64,000 bases of DNA from Actibacterium ureilyticum (lineage in GTDB: Bacteria; Pseudomonadota; Alphaproteobacteria; Rhodobacterales; Rhodobacteraceae), in assembly GCF_002285435.1 (NCBI RefSeq), contig NZ_NSBT01000020.1, positions 124,001 through 188,000 of the forward strand. Direction: 5' to 3'. Positions within the stretch are counted from its first letter, which is position 1; each line of letters starts with the position of its first letter. A program made the translations under genes and the position numbers. This document shows, piece after piece, positions 45,825 through 54,938 of the stretch. The notes under the pieces were generated by a model that had not been told where the DNA came from, did no database searches, and saw only the letters and a list, made by a program, of their open reading frames with translations.

Positions 45825-47057
45825 ATGTCGCACCCGTCACAAACCCAATTCCGCCGCGCGGACCGGCTTGCCTCGCAGAAGGTCTCGGAAATCCTGGCCA
45901 TCGGGGCACGCGCGTCCGCGCTGGCAGAGCAGGGGCATCGCGTCATCGTTCTGGGCGCCGGAGAGCCGGATTTTCCAACGCCACCCCACGTGATCGAGGC
46001 AGCACACCGCGCGGCGCTTGACGGACAGACGACCTATACCCCGCTGGCCGGCACCGCCGAAATGAAGGCCGCGATCATCGAAAAATTCCGGCGCGAGAAT
46101 GGTCTGAACTTCGCGCCGGATCAGGTGATCGCAACGGCCGGGGCAAAGCAGGTCATTTTCAACGCCTTCATGGCGACCCTCAACCCCGGTGACGAGGTCG
46201 TCATTCCGGCACCTTATTGGACGACCTATTCCGCGATGGTGGATATCTGCGGCGGTGTGCCGGTGACGGTCGCCTGCACCGCCTCGAATGGTTTCAGGAT
46301 CACGCCCGAGCAGCTTGATGCCGCGATCACGCCACGCACGCGGTGGCTGATGCTGAATTCACCGTCAAACCCGACCGGTGCGGCCTATGGTCGTGAAGAA
46401 CTTTTGGCGATCTTGGATGTACTGAAACGCCATCCCGATATCTGGCTTCTGTCGGACGAGATTTACGAACACATCGTCTATGACGGGTTTCGGGCGGAAA
46501 GCCCGGCGGGGCTTTGTCCCGACATTCGCCAGCGCACACTGATCGTGAACGGGGTGTCGAAAGCCTATGCCATGACCGGCTGGCGGATTGGATACGGGGC
46601 CGGACCGGCCGCGTTGATTGCCGCGATGACCGTTGTCCAAAGCCAGTCGACATCGAACCCCTGTTCCATCGCGCAGGCGGCGGCGGTCGCGGCGCTGACC
46701 GGACCGCAGGACATTCTGGCAGAGCGCCGCGCCTGTTTTCAGACCCGGCGCGACTTCGTCGTCTCGTCGCTCAACAAGATCCCGGGGCTTTCGTGCCGCA
46801 CGCCCGAGGGGGCGTTCTATACCTTTGCCAGCTGCGAGGCCATTTTGGGAGCCAGTACCCCCGAAGGCGCCGTTCTGCGGACGGATCGCGATTTCTGTTC
46901 CTGGGTGCTCGAAACGGCACATGTGGCGGTCGTGCCCGGTGCGGCCTTTGGAGTGTCGCCCTATTTCCGTGTGTCCTATGCCACCGCTCAGGCCGAGCTG
47001 GACGCGGCGATGGCGCGACTGGCCAAGGCCTGTGACATGCTTGAATGGCCTACATGA
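45825..47057 (+). CDS. Class I/II PLP aminotransferase (aspartate aminotransferase-like)
   Basis: A 410-residue fold-type I transaminase: opening KVSEILAIGARASALAEQG, LGAGEPDFPTPPHV, NSPSNPTGAAYGREEL, LSDEIYEHIVYDG, and the PLP-lysine motif NGVSKAYAMTGWRIGYG. It exchanges amino groups between amino acids and 2-keto acids; the precise pair is unknown. It belongs to the amino-acid cluster and overlaps the membrane protein gene (ATGA at 47054). Confidence 0.93.
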   Translation: MSHPSQTQFRRADRLASQKVSEILAIGARASALAEQGHRVIVLGAGEPDFPTPPHVIEAAHRAALDGQTTYTPLAGTAEMKAAIIEKFRRENGLNFAPDQVIATAGAKQVIFNAFMATLNPGDEVVIPAPYWTTYSAMVDICGGVPVTVACTASNGFRITPEQLDAAITPRTRWLMLNSPSNPTGAAYGREELLAILDVLKRHPDIWLLSDEIYEHIVYDGFRAESPAGLCPDIRQRTLIVNGVSKAYAMTGWRIGYGAGPAALIAAMTVVQSQSTSNPCSIAQAAAVAALTGPQDILAERRACFQTRRDFVVSSLNKIPGLSCRTPEGAFYTFASCEAILGASTPEGAVLRTDRDFCSWVLETAHVAVVPGAAFGVSPYFRVSYATAQAELDAAMARLAKACDMLEWPT

Positions 47058-48448
47058 GGCCCCGGGCATTGCCTCTCTCCCTTGGCGGTCTGGCGCCCGG
47101 GGTGCTTTTGCAGGTTGCGCTTATACTGCTGCTGATCGCGGGCGCGGTTTTCGACAATCCGACGCTCAGCGCGCTGGCGGCCGTATTGGCGGTGATCTGG
47201 ATCGTGCTGCAATGGCCCCGGCTTATTCCGCTGGCGCGCCGCTTTGCCGGTCTGGCCGCAATTTGCGCGGCCCTTGCAATGCTGGCAGCACCCCAGGTCG
47301 CGCTTCGCCTGATGACCGCATTGGTACAGGGCACCGGGTTTGCGGGATTGATGATGGTCCTGGGGTTGTTGCGCCAGCCTGTGAAGCGCGCCGTCGTGAC
47401 CCGCCAAGCGGCGGAACATCTTCTGTCTTTCCGTTCCGGATACCGATATGGCGGGGTTCTGGCAGGAGCGCAGTTCATGGCGCTGGTCTTCAATATTGGG
47501 ATCATCGCGATGATCGGGGATGTGACGCAGCCAGCGGACGGACCTGACGGGCGTCATGACCCGGCGCGGCGCGCGATGGTCGTCGCGGCGATGCGCGGCG
47601 CCGCTCTGGTTACGATCTGGTCCCCCATGTCGCTGGGCTTTGCCATCGTCACGGCCGGTGTGCCCGCGATCGAGCCGCTTCAGCTTGTTGCCGTCGCATT
47701 TGCATTCACCACGGTTGTCGTGGTTCTGTCGGGCGTGTGGCCCTTATTGCCGAAAGAGGCCCGCCTGTCCGACAACACACCGCGTGGGGCCGAGTTACGC
47801 GCGCAAACGGCGCTGTTCAAAGTGCTTGGGGTCAGCGCGCTTTTGCTTGTGCTTACGATTTCGCTGCACAGGGTTCTTTCGCTAAGCTTTACGCTGTCGG
47901 CCATCGTGGTGCTGCCCGTGTTTGCGATGGTCTGGCTGGCGTTCGAACCTGCCTGCGGGGTGGGCTATGCCCATCGGTTGAGGGGCGCTCTGGCCGGTCT
48001 GGCGGATTTACGGTCGGAAAGTGCGTTATTCCTGTCGGCCAACATCATCGGTGCGGTGCTTTCGCTTGCCATTCAGTCCAGTCCGCTGTGGCCGATGCTG
48101 TCGAATGGCGGTTTTGCCAGCTTGCCCACCCTTCTTCTGTGCCTTTTCGCAATTCCTCTGGCCGCCGCGCTTTATCTGCCCAACAGCATCATGGTGGTTC
48201 TGACCGCCCAGGTGCTGGGACCCACGGCTCTGGGGCAATCGCATCCGCTGGCGCTGGGGCTCACGCTTTGTATCGGGTGGGCGCTTGCGATCTGTGTCAA
48301 TCCGATCAGCGCGATGAACCTGATCGTCGCGCGGTACTGCGACGTGCCGGCATCGCGTGTGGCGCATGTTTGGAACCTGCGCTTTGCAGGGGTGATATTC
48401 GCTCTTGCCGCCCTGCTTATAGGTTTCGTCTTTCAACGGGGCGGTTAA
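47054..48448 (+). CDS. Uncharacterised polytopic membrane protein, putative transporter
   Basis: A 464-residue very hydrophobic protein with roughly 11-12 membrane segments and short loops. Half-way positions contain GFAIVTAGVPAIEP and FNIGIIAMIGDV, and near the end LPNSIMVVLTAQVLGPTALGQ and NPISAMNLIVARYCDVPA, polar stretches inside helices as in ion-transporter-superfamily carriers with re-entrant loops. I do not recognise a named family. Being translationally coupled to the aminotransferase, it may move the substrate or product of that step. The ATG at 47054 is chosen for the overlap; a start three codons upstream is possible. Confidence 0.8.
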   Translation: MRPRALPLSLGGLAPGVLLQVALILLLIAGAVFDNPTLSALAAVLAVIWIVLQWPRLIPLARRFAGLAAICAALAMLAAPQVALRLMTALVQGTGFAGLMMVLGLLRQPVKRAVVTRQAAEHLLSFRSGYRYGGVLAGAQFMALVFNIGIIAMIGDVTQPADGPDGRHDPARRAMVVAAMRGAALVTIWSPMSLGFAIVTAGVPAIEPLQLVAVAFAFTTVVVVLSGVWPLLPKEARLSDNTPRGAELRAQTALFKVLGVSALLLVLTISLHRVLSLSFTLSAIVVLPVFAMVWLAFEPACGVGYAHRLRGALAGLADLRSESALFLSANIIGAVLSLAIQSSPLWPMLSNGGFASLPTLLLCLFAIPLAAALYLPNSIMVVLTAQVLGPTALGQSHPLALGLTLCIGWALAICVNPISAMNLIVARYCDVPASRVAHVWNLRFAGVIFALAALLIGFVFQRGG

Positions 48449-48469
48449 GCTCTCATCTCAGGAGGCTTC

Positions 48470-50113
48470 ATGACACAGCTTACGGCATTCGGACCCGATT
48501 TTCCCTTCGACTATCAGGCGTGGATCAGTCATCCGGCGGGCACAGGGGCCGTGCCCAAAGCGATGCATGGCACGCCGGTCGCCGTGATCGGGGCCGGCGC
48601 CGCAGGCGTCATCGCGGGGTTCGAGCTGATGAAGCTTGGTCTGCGCCCTGTCCTGTACGAATCCGCACAGTTTGGCGGGCGCCTGCGTTCCCAGACCTTC
48701 GAAGGCAGTGACGGTATCGTCGCAGAGCTGGGGGGCATGCGCTTTCCGATCTCGTCGCGCGGCTTTTATCACTATCTTGATCTGACGGGATGCCAGACAA
48801 AGCCGTTTCCGAACCCGCTGACCCCGGCGGCGGGCTCGACGGTCATCGATCTGGAAGGACGCAGCCATTTCGCGCGTGCGCCAGAGGATTTGCCACCCAT
48901 CTATCGCGACATTGCCCGGGCTTACGATCAGGCCCTGGCTGAACAGGCCGATTTCGCCGAGTTACAGGCGGCGGTGCGCGACAAGGACGTCGCGCGGATC
49001 AAGGCGCTTTGGGATCCATTGGTCGCGACCTGGGACGAGCGCACGTTCTATGACTTCGTGGCTCATTCGCGTGCGTTTCAGGCCCTCGATTTCCATCACC
49101 GCGAAATCTTCGGCCAGGTGGGGTTCGGTACTGGCGGCTGGGACAGTGATTTTCCCAATTCCATGCTAGAGATCCTGCGGGTGAACCTGTTGGGTCTGGA
49201 CGATGCCCAAAGGTTTGTGGTGGGCGGGGTCGAGCAGGTCCTGCACAAGCTGTGGCGCCTGGCCGTCAACTGCACCCACTGGCCCGAGGGCACCACGCTG
49301 GAGTCCCTGAACGCGGGCGCAACGCGCAGCCGGGCGACGGCGCTTTCCCGTGCCGGCGACCTGATCCGGGTGCGCGATCAGTGGGGCAACGAAGATGACT
49401 ATGCTGCGGTGCTGGCGACGTGTCAGTCTCATCTGTTGACGACGGCGATCGACGTCGAAGAGGAGCTGTTCGACCAGAAGATCTGGATGGCATTGGACCG
49501 GACGCGATACATGCAATCGTCGAAGACATTCGTGATGGTCGACCGGCCCTTCTGGAAAGACATCGATTCGCGCACCAATCGACCGGCCCTGTCGATGACG
49601 CTGACGGACCGGCTGACGCGTGGCACGTATCTGTTCGACAACGGCGATGATCAGCCGGGCGTGATCTGCCTGAGCTATGCGTGGATGACAGATGCCCTGA
49701 AGGTTCTGCCGCTGTCCGATGAAAAGCGCGTCGAGCTTGCCCTGAACGCGCTGCGGAAAATCTATCCGGATGTGGATATCGCCGCTCATATCAGGGGCGC
49801 GCCGATCTGTGTCAGCTGGGAGGCGGACCAGAACTTTCTGGGGGCGTTCAAGGGCGCGTTGCCCGGGCACTATCGCTATAATCACCGGATTTACGGACAT
49901 TTCATGCAGCAGGGGTTCAATGATCGCGAGAAGGGCATCTTCCTGGCGGGGGATGGCATCAGCTGGACACCAGCCTGGGTGGAAGGGGCCGTGCAGACCG
50001 CTTTGAACGCGGTTTGGGGAATCATGGCCCATTTGGGCGGAGCCTCAGCGGCCGGGAATCCCGGCCCTGGCGATGTGTATCCCGAACGTGCGCCTGTTCC
50101 GCTTCCTGAGTGA
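48470..50113 (+). CDS. davB: Flavin amino acid 2-monooxygenase, DavB/IaaM type
   Basis: A 547-residue FAD enzyme of the L-lysine 2-monooxygenase/tryptophan 2-monooxygenase group, which turns an amino acid, O2 into the one-carbon-shorter amide plus CO2. Motifs: GPDFPFDYQAWISHPAG opening, VAVIGAGAAGVIAGFELMKLG, GGRLRSQTF, VAELGGMRFP, FGTGGWDSDFPNSMLEI, and RYMQSSKTFVMVDRPFWKD. These correspond closely, from memory, to Pseudomonas DavB; IaaM is the alternative. The matching amidase (DavA type) is encoded at the end of the cluster. An AGGAGG ribosome site precedes the ATG at 48470. Family is firm; the amino acid substrate (lysine, or ornithine, arginine, tryptophan) is inferred. Confidence 0.88.
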   Translation: MTQLTAFGPDFPFDYQAWISHPAGTGAVPKAMHGTPVAVIGAGAAGVIAGFELMKLGLRPVLYESAQFGGRLRSQTFEGSDGIVAELGGMRFPISSRGFYHYLDLTGCQTKPFPNPLTPAAGSTVIDLEGRSHFARAPEDLPPIYRDIARAYDQALAEQADFAELQAAVRDKDVARIKALWDPLVATWDERTFYDFVAHSRAFQALDFHHREIFGQVGFGTGGWDSDFPNSMLEILRVNLLGLDDAQRFVVGGVEQVLHKLWRLAVNCTHWPEGTTLESLNAGATRSRATALSRAGDLIRVRDQWGNEDDYAAVLATCQSHLLTTAIDVEEELFDQKIWMALDRTRYMQSSKTFVMVDRPFWKDIDSRTNRPALSMTLTDRLTRGTYLFDNGDDQPGVICLSYAWMTDALKVLPLSDEKRVELALNALRKIYPDVDIAAHIRGAPICVSWEADQNFLGAFKGALPGHYRYNHRIYGHFMQQGFNDREKGIFLAGDGISWTPAWVEGAVQTALNAVWGIMAHLGGASAAGNPGPGDVYPERAPVPLPE

Positions 50114-50118
50114 GATAT

Positions 50119-50195
50119 GATTGAAAATCGGGCGGAATGTGTAACCCTCATGACAAATAATCATGCCGAACCCTGCATTCCGTTCATTCTCAATC
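50119..50195. repeat. Nested inverted repeats in the dctP leader
   Basis: Outer arms GATTGA...CGGAATG (50119-50139) and CATTCCG...TCAATC (50176-50195) enclose an inner pair CATGA (50149-50153) and TCATG (50161-50165) spaced by AAT-rich bases. The structure starts 6 bases after the monooxygenase stop and may be a regulator site or an RNA hairpin. Confidence 0.5.
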
Positions 50196-50285
50196 GGCGT
50201 TTCATCTGTCAACGTGTCGCCATGGGGAAGCCAAAAGTCGGCAAGCAAACAACGATATGCCGAAAATCAAACAGAGAGGACCATC

Positions 50286-51254
50286 ATGAAAACAAAGCTT
50301 AGCGCAGCTGTTGCCGCCTCGACGCTGATCTGTGGCGCCGCCACGGCAGAGACCTGGGATATGCCGATGGCCTATCCGGCGTCGAACTATCATACCGAGA
50401 ATGCTCAGGAATTTGCCGATGCCGTAAAGGCATGCTCTGGCGGCGAGCTCGAGATCGTCATCCATGCCGGTGGTTCGCTTTTCAAAGGGGGAGAGATTAA
50501 ACGCGCGGTGCAACTGGGCGAAGCGCAGATCGGCGAGCGTCTGCTGTCGGCGCATGCGAACGAGAACGCGGTTTTCGCCTATGATTCCGTGCCGTTCCTT
50601 GCCACTTCGTTCGAAGCGTCCGACACGCTTCGTGATGCGGCGGCACCGACGCTGTCCGGCGTTCTGGCGGATCAGAACCTGACGCTGCTCTATTCCGTGC
50701 CTTGGCCGCCGCAGGGGCTTTACTTTTCGAAACCCGTGGCCAGTCCCGACGACATGAAAGGGGTGAAATTCCGCGCCTATAATGCGATCACCGCGCGTGT
50801 CGCGGAACTGGCGGGCATGGTGCCGACCCAGATCGAAGCCGCCGATCTGAAACAGGCGCTTGCCACCGGCGTTGTGTCGTCGATGATCTCGTCCGGGTCC
50901 ACCGGGGTCGATGAAAGTGTTTGGGAGGACATGACGAATTTCTATGATGTGAAGGCATGGCTGCCGCGCAACACTGTCTTCGTGAACAAAGATGCTTTCG
51001 ATGGCCTCCCTGAAAACGTCCAAACCTGTGTGACGGACGAAGCGCAAAAGGCCCAGACCCGTGGCACGGAAAAAGCCGCCTCGCTCGCTGGCGGGTTTAT
51101 AGACACGCTTGCGGGCAACGGTATGACAGTGGGTGCCCCGACAGAGGCCGTGAGCGCCAAGCTTGTCGAGATCGGGGGAGTGATGACCGCCGAATGGCTC
51201 GAGACGACCGGCGATCAGGGCAAGGCCATTGTCGACGCCTATAAGGCTGAATAA
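50286..51254 (+). CDS. dctP: TRAP transporter substrate-binding protein (DctP family)
   Basis: A 322-residue periplasmic binding protein with a Sec signal (AAVAASTLICGAATA, then AETWDM). DctP features are GGSLFKGGEIKRAVQLGEAQIGE and the ligand-carboxylate arginine region GVKFRAYNAITARVAELAG. TRAP systems use ion gradients to import organic acids and sometimes amino acids. The ATG at 50286 (GAGAGGACCATC ribosome site) starts the signal peptide; a longer frame upstream is not supported. It is followed by a stem-loop and the fused permease. Confidence 0.92.
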   Translation: MKTKLSAAVAASTLICGAATAETWDMPMAYPASNYHTENAQEFADAVKACSGGELEIVIHAGGSLFKGGEIKRAVQLGEAQIGERLLSAHANENAVFAYDSVPFLATSFEASDTLRDAAAPTLSGVLADQNLTLLYSVPWPPQGLYFSKPVASPDDMKGVKFRAYNAITARVAELAGMVPTQIEAADLKQALATGVVSSMISSGSTGVDESVWEDMTNFYDVKAWLPRNTVFVNKDAFDGLPENVQTCVTDEAQKAQTRGTEKAASLAGGFIDTLAGNGMTVGAPTEAVSAKLVEIGGVMTAEWLETTGDQGKAIVDAYKAE

Positions 51255-51262
51255 GGACGGCC

Positions 51263-51287
51263 AGCACCCGCCTGAAGGGCGGGTGCT
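51263..51287 (+). terminator. Stem-loop between dctP and the TRAP permease gene
   Basis: A perfect 10-bp stem AGCACCCGCC/GGCGGGTGCT with loop TGAAG lies 9 bases after the dctP stop, followed by a partly T-rich stretch. In TRAP operons such hairpins reduce read-through or stabilise the dctP mRNA so that binding protein outnumbers permease. Confidence 0.75.
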
Positions 51288-51421
51288 ATCGCCGCTTTCT
51301 TTGGCGACCGACAGATGGTGCGACCGAAGGGGGACGATCCGCGCGGCCATCGCGCGTCGACTGACCGCTGACAATTTCCCCGACATCCTATCGTGATGCG
51401 AACCGACAAGGAGGGGCCCGC

Positions 51422-53329
51422 ATGCGCCGCCTGATCGACAGTCTCTATGCGCTTTCCGGGGCCGGTGCCGCGCTTTCACTGGTCGCGATCCTGTGTCTTG
51501 TTGTGGCGCAGATGGTGACCCGCTGGCTTGGCATTCTGTTTCCGGGCGGGGCGAACTACGCGGGCTATGCTATGGCGGCGGCTTCCTTCCTGGCATTAGC
51601 CGATACGTTCCGGCACAACGACCATATTCGGGTTAGCATGCTGGTTGAACGCACAACGCGGTTTCGGCGTGCGGCGGAAATCTGGTGTTATAGTGCGGGC
51701 AGCATCGTGGCGCTTTTTCTTGCATGGTACGCGTTCCAGACACCGATTCTAAGCCACAAGATCAACGATATTTCCCAAGGGCAGGACGGAACGCCGCTGT
51801 GGATTCCGCAGATTTTCATGGCGGTTGGCGCTGTGCTGTTTGCCATTGCGCTGCTCGACAGTCTGGCGGGGATTCTGTTTTCCGAGAGCTACGGCGTCGA
51901 CGGGCCGCGCAAGCCGATCCTGCGCGACGCCCTGAGCGCGCCGAAATGGCGGTTGCTGTTCGCAGCGGGCTGCGGACTGGCGATCTATGCCGCGATCCAT
52001 CTGATGACCGGGTTCGATCGCGATGCCGTTGGCCTGAAGATCGGCGTTTTCCTGTTTGTCCTGTTCTTTCTGCTGGGAACCGGGCTTTGGGTGGGGCTGG
52101 CGCTGATCGGCGTGGCCTATATGGGGACGATCGGTTTTACGTCCCGCAATCCCGGCAGTTCCATGAGCATCACGATCTGGTCGTCCGCGTCCAGCTGGAC
52201 GCTGACCTCTTTGCCGCTGTTCATTTGGATGGGCGAGATTCTGTATCGTACACGCCTGTCCGAGGACATGTTCAAAGGTCTGGCGCCGTGGTTGTCGCGG
52301 TTTCCTGGGGGGCTGCTGCATACCAATGTGGTGGGCTGCACCGTGTTCGCCGCCGTGTCCGGCTCTTCCGCTGCGACGCTGACGACGGTCGGCAAGATGT
52401 CGATTCCCGAGCTGCGCAAACGCGGATATCCCGAGTTCATGATTGTCGGAACCCTGGCCGGCGCGGCCACGCTGGGGCTGATGATCCCGCCGTCGCTGAC
52501 GCTGATCGTGTATGGGGTGACCGTTCAGCAAAGCATCACCAGCCTGTTCATGGCCGGGGTTATCCCGGGGCTGGTTCTTGCGGGGCTTTTCATGGCCTAT
52601 ATCGCGGGCTGGTCGGTTCTGCGCAAGGATCAGGCCCCGCAGCCCGAACCGCGCATGACCCTTGCGGCCAGGCTGCGGGCCTCGGTCCTGTTGATCCCGG
52701 TGATTGTGCTGATCCTGATAGTGATCGGGTCGATGTATCTGGGCCTGGCAACCGCGACCGAGGCGGCGGCCTTTGGGGTGATCGGTGCGCTGGTGCTTGC
52801 GGGATTTCAGGGATCGTTGAGCCGCCGCGCCTTTCTGGACAGCCTGTTCGGCGCGACCCGCACGTCGGCCATGATTGCGCTGATCCTGATGGGGGCCAGC
52901 TTTCTGACCCTTGCCATGGGCTTTACCGGTGTTCCACGGACGCTTGCCGGGCTTATCGCGGATCTGGGGCTTTCGCCGGTGGCGCTGATCGCCGCGCTCA
53001 CCGTGTTCTATATCATCATCGGCATGTTCCTTGACGGGATTTCGGCGGTCGTTCTGACGATGGCGATCATCGAGCCGATGGTCCGTGCGGCGGGGATCGA
53101 TCTGTTGTGGTTTGGGATCTTTATCGTGGTTGTCGTCGAGATGGCCCAGATCACGCCGCCGGTCGGGTTCAACCTGTTCGTTCTTCAGGGCATGACGCGC
53201 CACGATATGGGATATATCGCGCGTACCGCCTTGCCGATGTTTCTGATCATGGTGTTGATGGTTGCAATTCTGGTGATCTTCCCCGGGCTGGTGACCTGGC
53301 TGCCCGATACGGTCCAGGCAGCACAATGA
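51422..53329 (+). CDS. TRAP transporter fused small-large permease (DctQM)
   Basis: A 635-residue fusion: residues 1-170 form the four-helix DctQ part (RRLIDSLYALSGAGAALSLVAILCLVVAQM in parts; FLALADTFRHNDHIRVSM), then a linker helix, then the DctM elevator domain (GTGLWVGLALIGVAYMG; ISGSSAATLTT-like VSGSSAATLTTVGKMSIPELRKRGY; AATLGLMIPPSLTLIVYG; FLDGISAVVLTMAIIEP). A strong AAGGAGG site precedes the ATG at 51422. The stop overlaps the next gene (ATGA). Works with the DctP protein just upstream. Confidence 0.94.
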   Translation: MRRLIDSLYALSGAGAALSLVAILCLVVAQMVTRWLGILFPGGANYAGYAMAAASFLALADTFRHNDHIRVSMLVERTTRFRRAAEIWCYSAGSIVALFLAWYAFQTPILSHKINDISQGQDGTPLWIPQIFMAVGAVLFAIALLDSLAGILFSESYGVDGPRKPILRDALSAPKWRLLFAAGCGLAIYAAIHLMTGFDRDAVGLKIGVFLFVLFFLLGTGLWVGLALIGVAYMGTIGFTSRNPGSSMSITIWSSASSWTLTSLPLFIWMGEILYRTRLSEDMFKGLAPWLSRFPGGLLHTNVVGCTVFAAVSGSSAATLTTVGKMSIPELRKRGYPEFMIVGTLAGAATLGLMIPPSLTLIVYGVTVQQSITSLFMAGVIPGLVLAGLFMAYIAGWSVLRKDQAPQPEPRMTLAARLRASVLLIPVIVLILIVIGSMYLGLATATEAAAFGVIGALVLAGFQGSLSRRAFLDSLFGATRTSAMIALILMGASFLTLAMGFTGVPRTLAGLIADLGLSPVALIAALTVFYIIIGMFLDGISAVVLTMAIIEPMVRAAGIDLLWFGIFIVVVVEMAQITPPVGFNLFVLQGMTRHDMGYIARTALPMFLIMVLMVAILVIFPGLVTWLPDTVQAAQ

Positions 53330-54246
53330 ACTTCGTGGCCTGGGCGGGGCGGCATGCTTCGGCCCTCCTGCTGGTTGGGTTCGCGACCGTGCCGTTCCTG
53401 CCGGTCTCTGCCGAGACTTTGCGGCCGTTGCTGCCGCCCCTGGTCATACTGGTGACCGCACTTGGGGTTGCGCGTCAGCCAATTGACCGGCGCAGGCTGA
53501 AAAGCCTGTTCAATACGCGGCAGGCAGTGTTCGCGCTGCTGTGGGTTATCCTTGCACAGGTTGTCGCCACGCGTTTCGCGGTATCCGTGGGGCAGTTGTT
53601 CGGCGCGACATCCGATCAGCTGATCTTTGTCGCAGCGTTCTTTGCGGCCCCACCGTTAAGCTCGGCTCCCAATATATGCCTGATCCTTGGCTATGACTAC
53701 GCGGTGGCCTTGCGAGTGTCTGTTTTGGGGACAATCTGCGCGCCGGTTCTGATGCCTCTGGCGCTGTCCCTATCGGGGCTGGATCTTGATGTTTCGGGCA
53801 TCGCGATTGCGCTGCGCGTCTTTGGCATGCTGTTGGGTGGCGTTGCGCTTGGGGTTCTGATTCAGATCGGCTTGGGCCCGGCGAGGGTCGCGCGCCATGT
53901 CGATACGCTGAACGGCTTGGCAGCGCTTGCCATGATCGCTTTTCTGTTCCCGCTGATATCGGGCGCGAAGGCGGCGGTTGTCGCCGCTCCGCATCTTGCG
54001 CTTGCGTTGCTGTGCCTTGCCTTGACCCTGAATCTTTTGGGCAACCTTCTGGTGCGTCAGGCGGCGGGCTTCTTCACCTCCCCGCTGCGATCGGCGACGC
54101 TGGGCTATGTCTTCGGGAACCGCAATCTTTCCGTTTTTCTGGCCTCGGTTCCATTCGATCCCGACCTTACACTTTTTGTCGCGCTGATGCAGGCGCCGAT
54201 CTATGCGACGCCGGCGCTTTTCTCTTTCATTCAAAGGAGCCGCTAG
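53326..54246 (+). CDS. BASS-like (bile acid:sodium symporter superfamily) membrane protein
   Basis: A 306-residue inner-membrane protein with about ten helices. Two discontinuous-helix motifs of the BASS fold are suggested by AAPPLSSAPNICLILGYDYAVALRVSVLGT and by LRSATLGYVFGNRNLSVFLASVP. Substrates in this superfamily are organic anions; here an amino-acid-derived acid is plausible by context. It overlaps the TRAP permease stop (ATGA at 53326) and is 2 bases from the racemase-family gene, so all three should be one transcript. Confidence 0.8.
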   Translation: MNFVAWAGRHASALLLVGFATVPFLPVSAETLRPLLPPLVILVTALGVARQPIDRRRLKSLFNTRQAVFALLWVILAQVVATRFAVSVGQLFGATSDQLIFVAAFFAAPPLSSAPNICLILGYDYAVALRVSVLGTICAPVLMPLALSLSGLDLDVSGIAIALRVFGMLLGGVALGVLIQIGLGPARVARHVDTLNGLAALAMIAFLFPLISGAKAAVVAAPHLALALLCLALTLNLLGNLLVRQAAGFFTSPLRSATLGYVFGNRNLSVFLASVPFDPDLTLFVALMQAPIYATPALFSFIQRSR

Positions 54247-54248
54247 CC

Positions 54249-54938
54249 ATGTCGCCCTTTATCGGAGTTCTCAGCCTGGATACACAGTTTCCCCGGATCA
54301 AGGGAGACGCGGGGCATCCCGAAAGCTATCACATCCCGGCGCGCATTCGGGTTGTCGCCGGGGCGGGCAGCCCACAGATCGTGCGGCGCGGGCGCCCCGC
54401 ACCGGAACTGGTCACCGCGTTCCGGCAGTCGGCCGAGGATCTGGTTGCGGATGGCGCCTGCCTTGTGACCTCGACCTGCGGATTTCTGATATCGGTTCAA
54501 AAAGACATCGCCCGCGGGTTGGCGGTGCCGGTCTGCCTGTCGGGACTTTGCCTGTTGCCAATGGTGCGCCAGATGATGGGCAACGCGCCCATTGGTGTGC
54601 TGACCGCATCGGCGCAATCCCTTGGATATGGCGCCATCCGCGCCGCCGGCGTGTCCTATGACCAAGTGCGCATCGGCGGGCTGGAGCGGCACACCTTGTT
54701 CGCCGATACGTTTCTAAGCCCCAAAGACCGGCAACCCGACACATTCGATCACGAAAAGATGGCGGCGGGGGTTGTTGGCGCGGCACTTGACCTGGTCCGG
54801 GGCAGCCCCGAAATCGCGGCGATCGTTCTGGAATGCGGGAACCTGCCCCCCTATGCCGCGGCGATCCGACAGGCGACCGGACGCCCGGTTTTTTCCATCA
54901 TAGATGCGGCACGTCTGATCGTGCCGCAAGTTGCCTGA
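54249..54938 (+). CDS. Aspartate/glutamate racemase-family protein
   Basis: A 229-residue protein of the Asp/Glu/hydantoin racemase superfamily with both catalytic cysteines in context: TSTCGFL (about residue 77) and LECGNLPP (about residue 198). The ATG at 54249 follows an AAAGGAGCC ribosome site at the end of the preceding gene. A racemase beside a DadA-like D-amino-acid dehydrogenase suggests handling of both enantiomers. The 3' end overlaps the convergent amidase gene by 41 bases. Confidence 0.88.
   Translation: MSPFIGVLSLDTQFPRIKGDAGHPESYHIPARIRVVAGAGSPQIVRRGRPAPELVTAFRQSAEDLVADGACLVTSTCGFLISVQKDIARGLAVPVCLSGLCLLPMVRQMMGNAPIGVLTASAQSLGYGAIRAAGVSYDQVRIGGLERHTLFADTFLSPKDRQPDTFDHEKMAAGVVGAALDLVRGSPEIAAIVLECGNLPPYAAAIRQATGRPVFSIIDAARLIVPQVA

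Noticed and set aside
53107-53325. An earlier start of the BASS-like gene inside the TRAP permease gene
   Set aside because: The translation there is out of frame with conserved TRAP sequence and non-hydrophobic; the ATG at 53326 overlaps the stop in the usual way.
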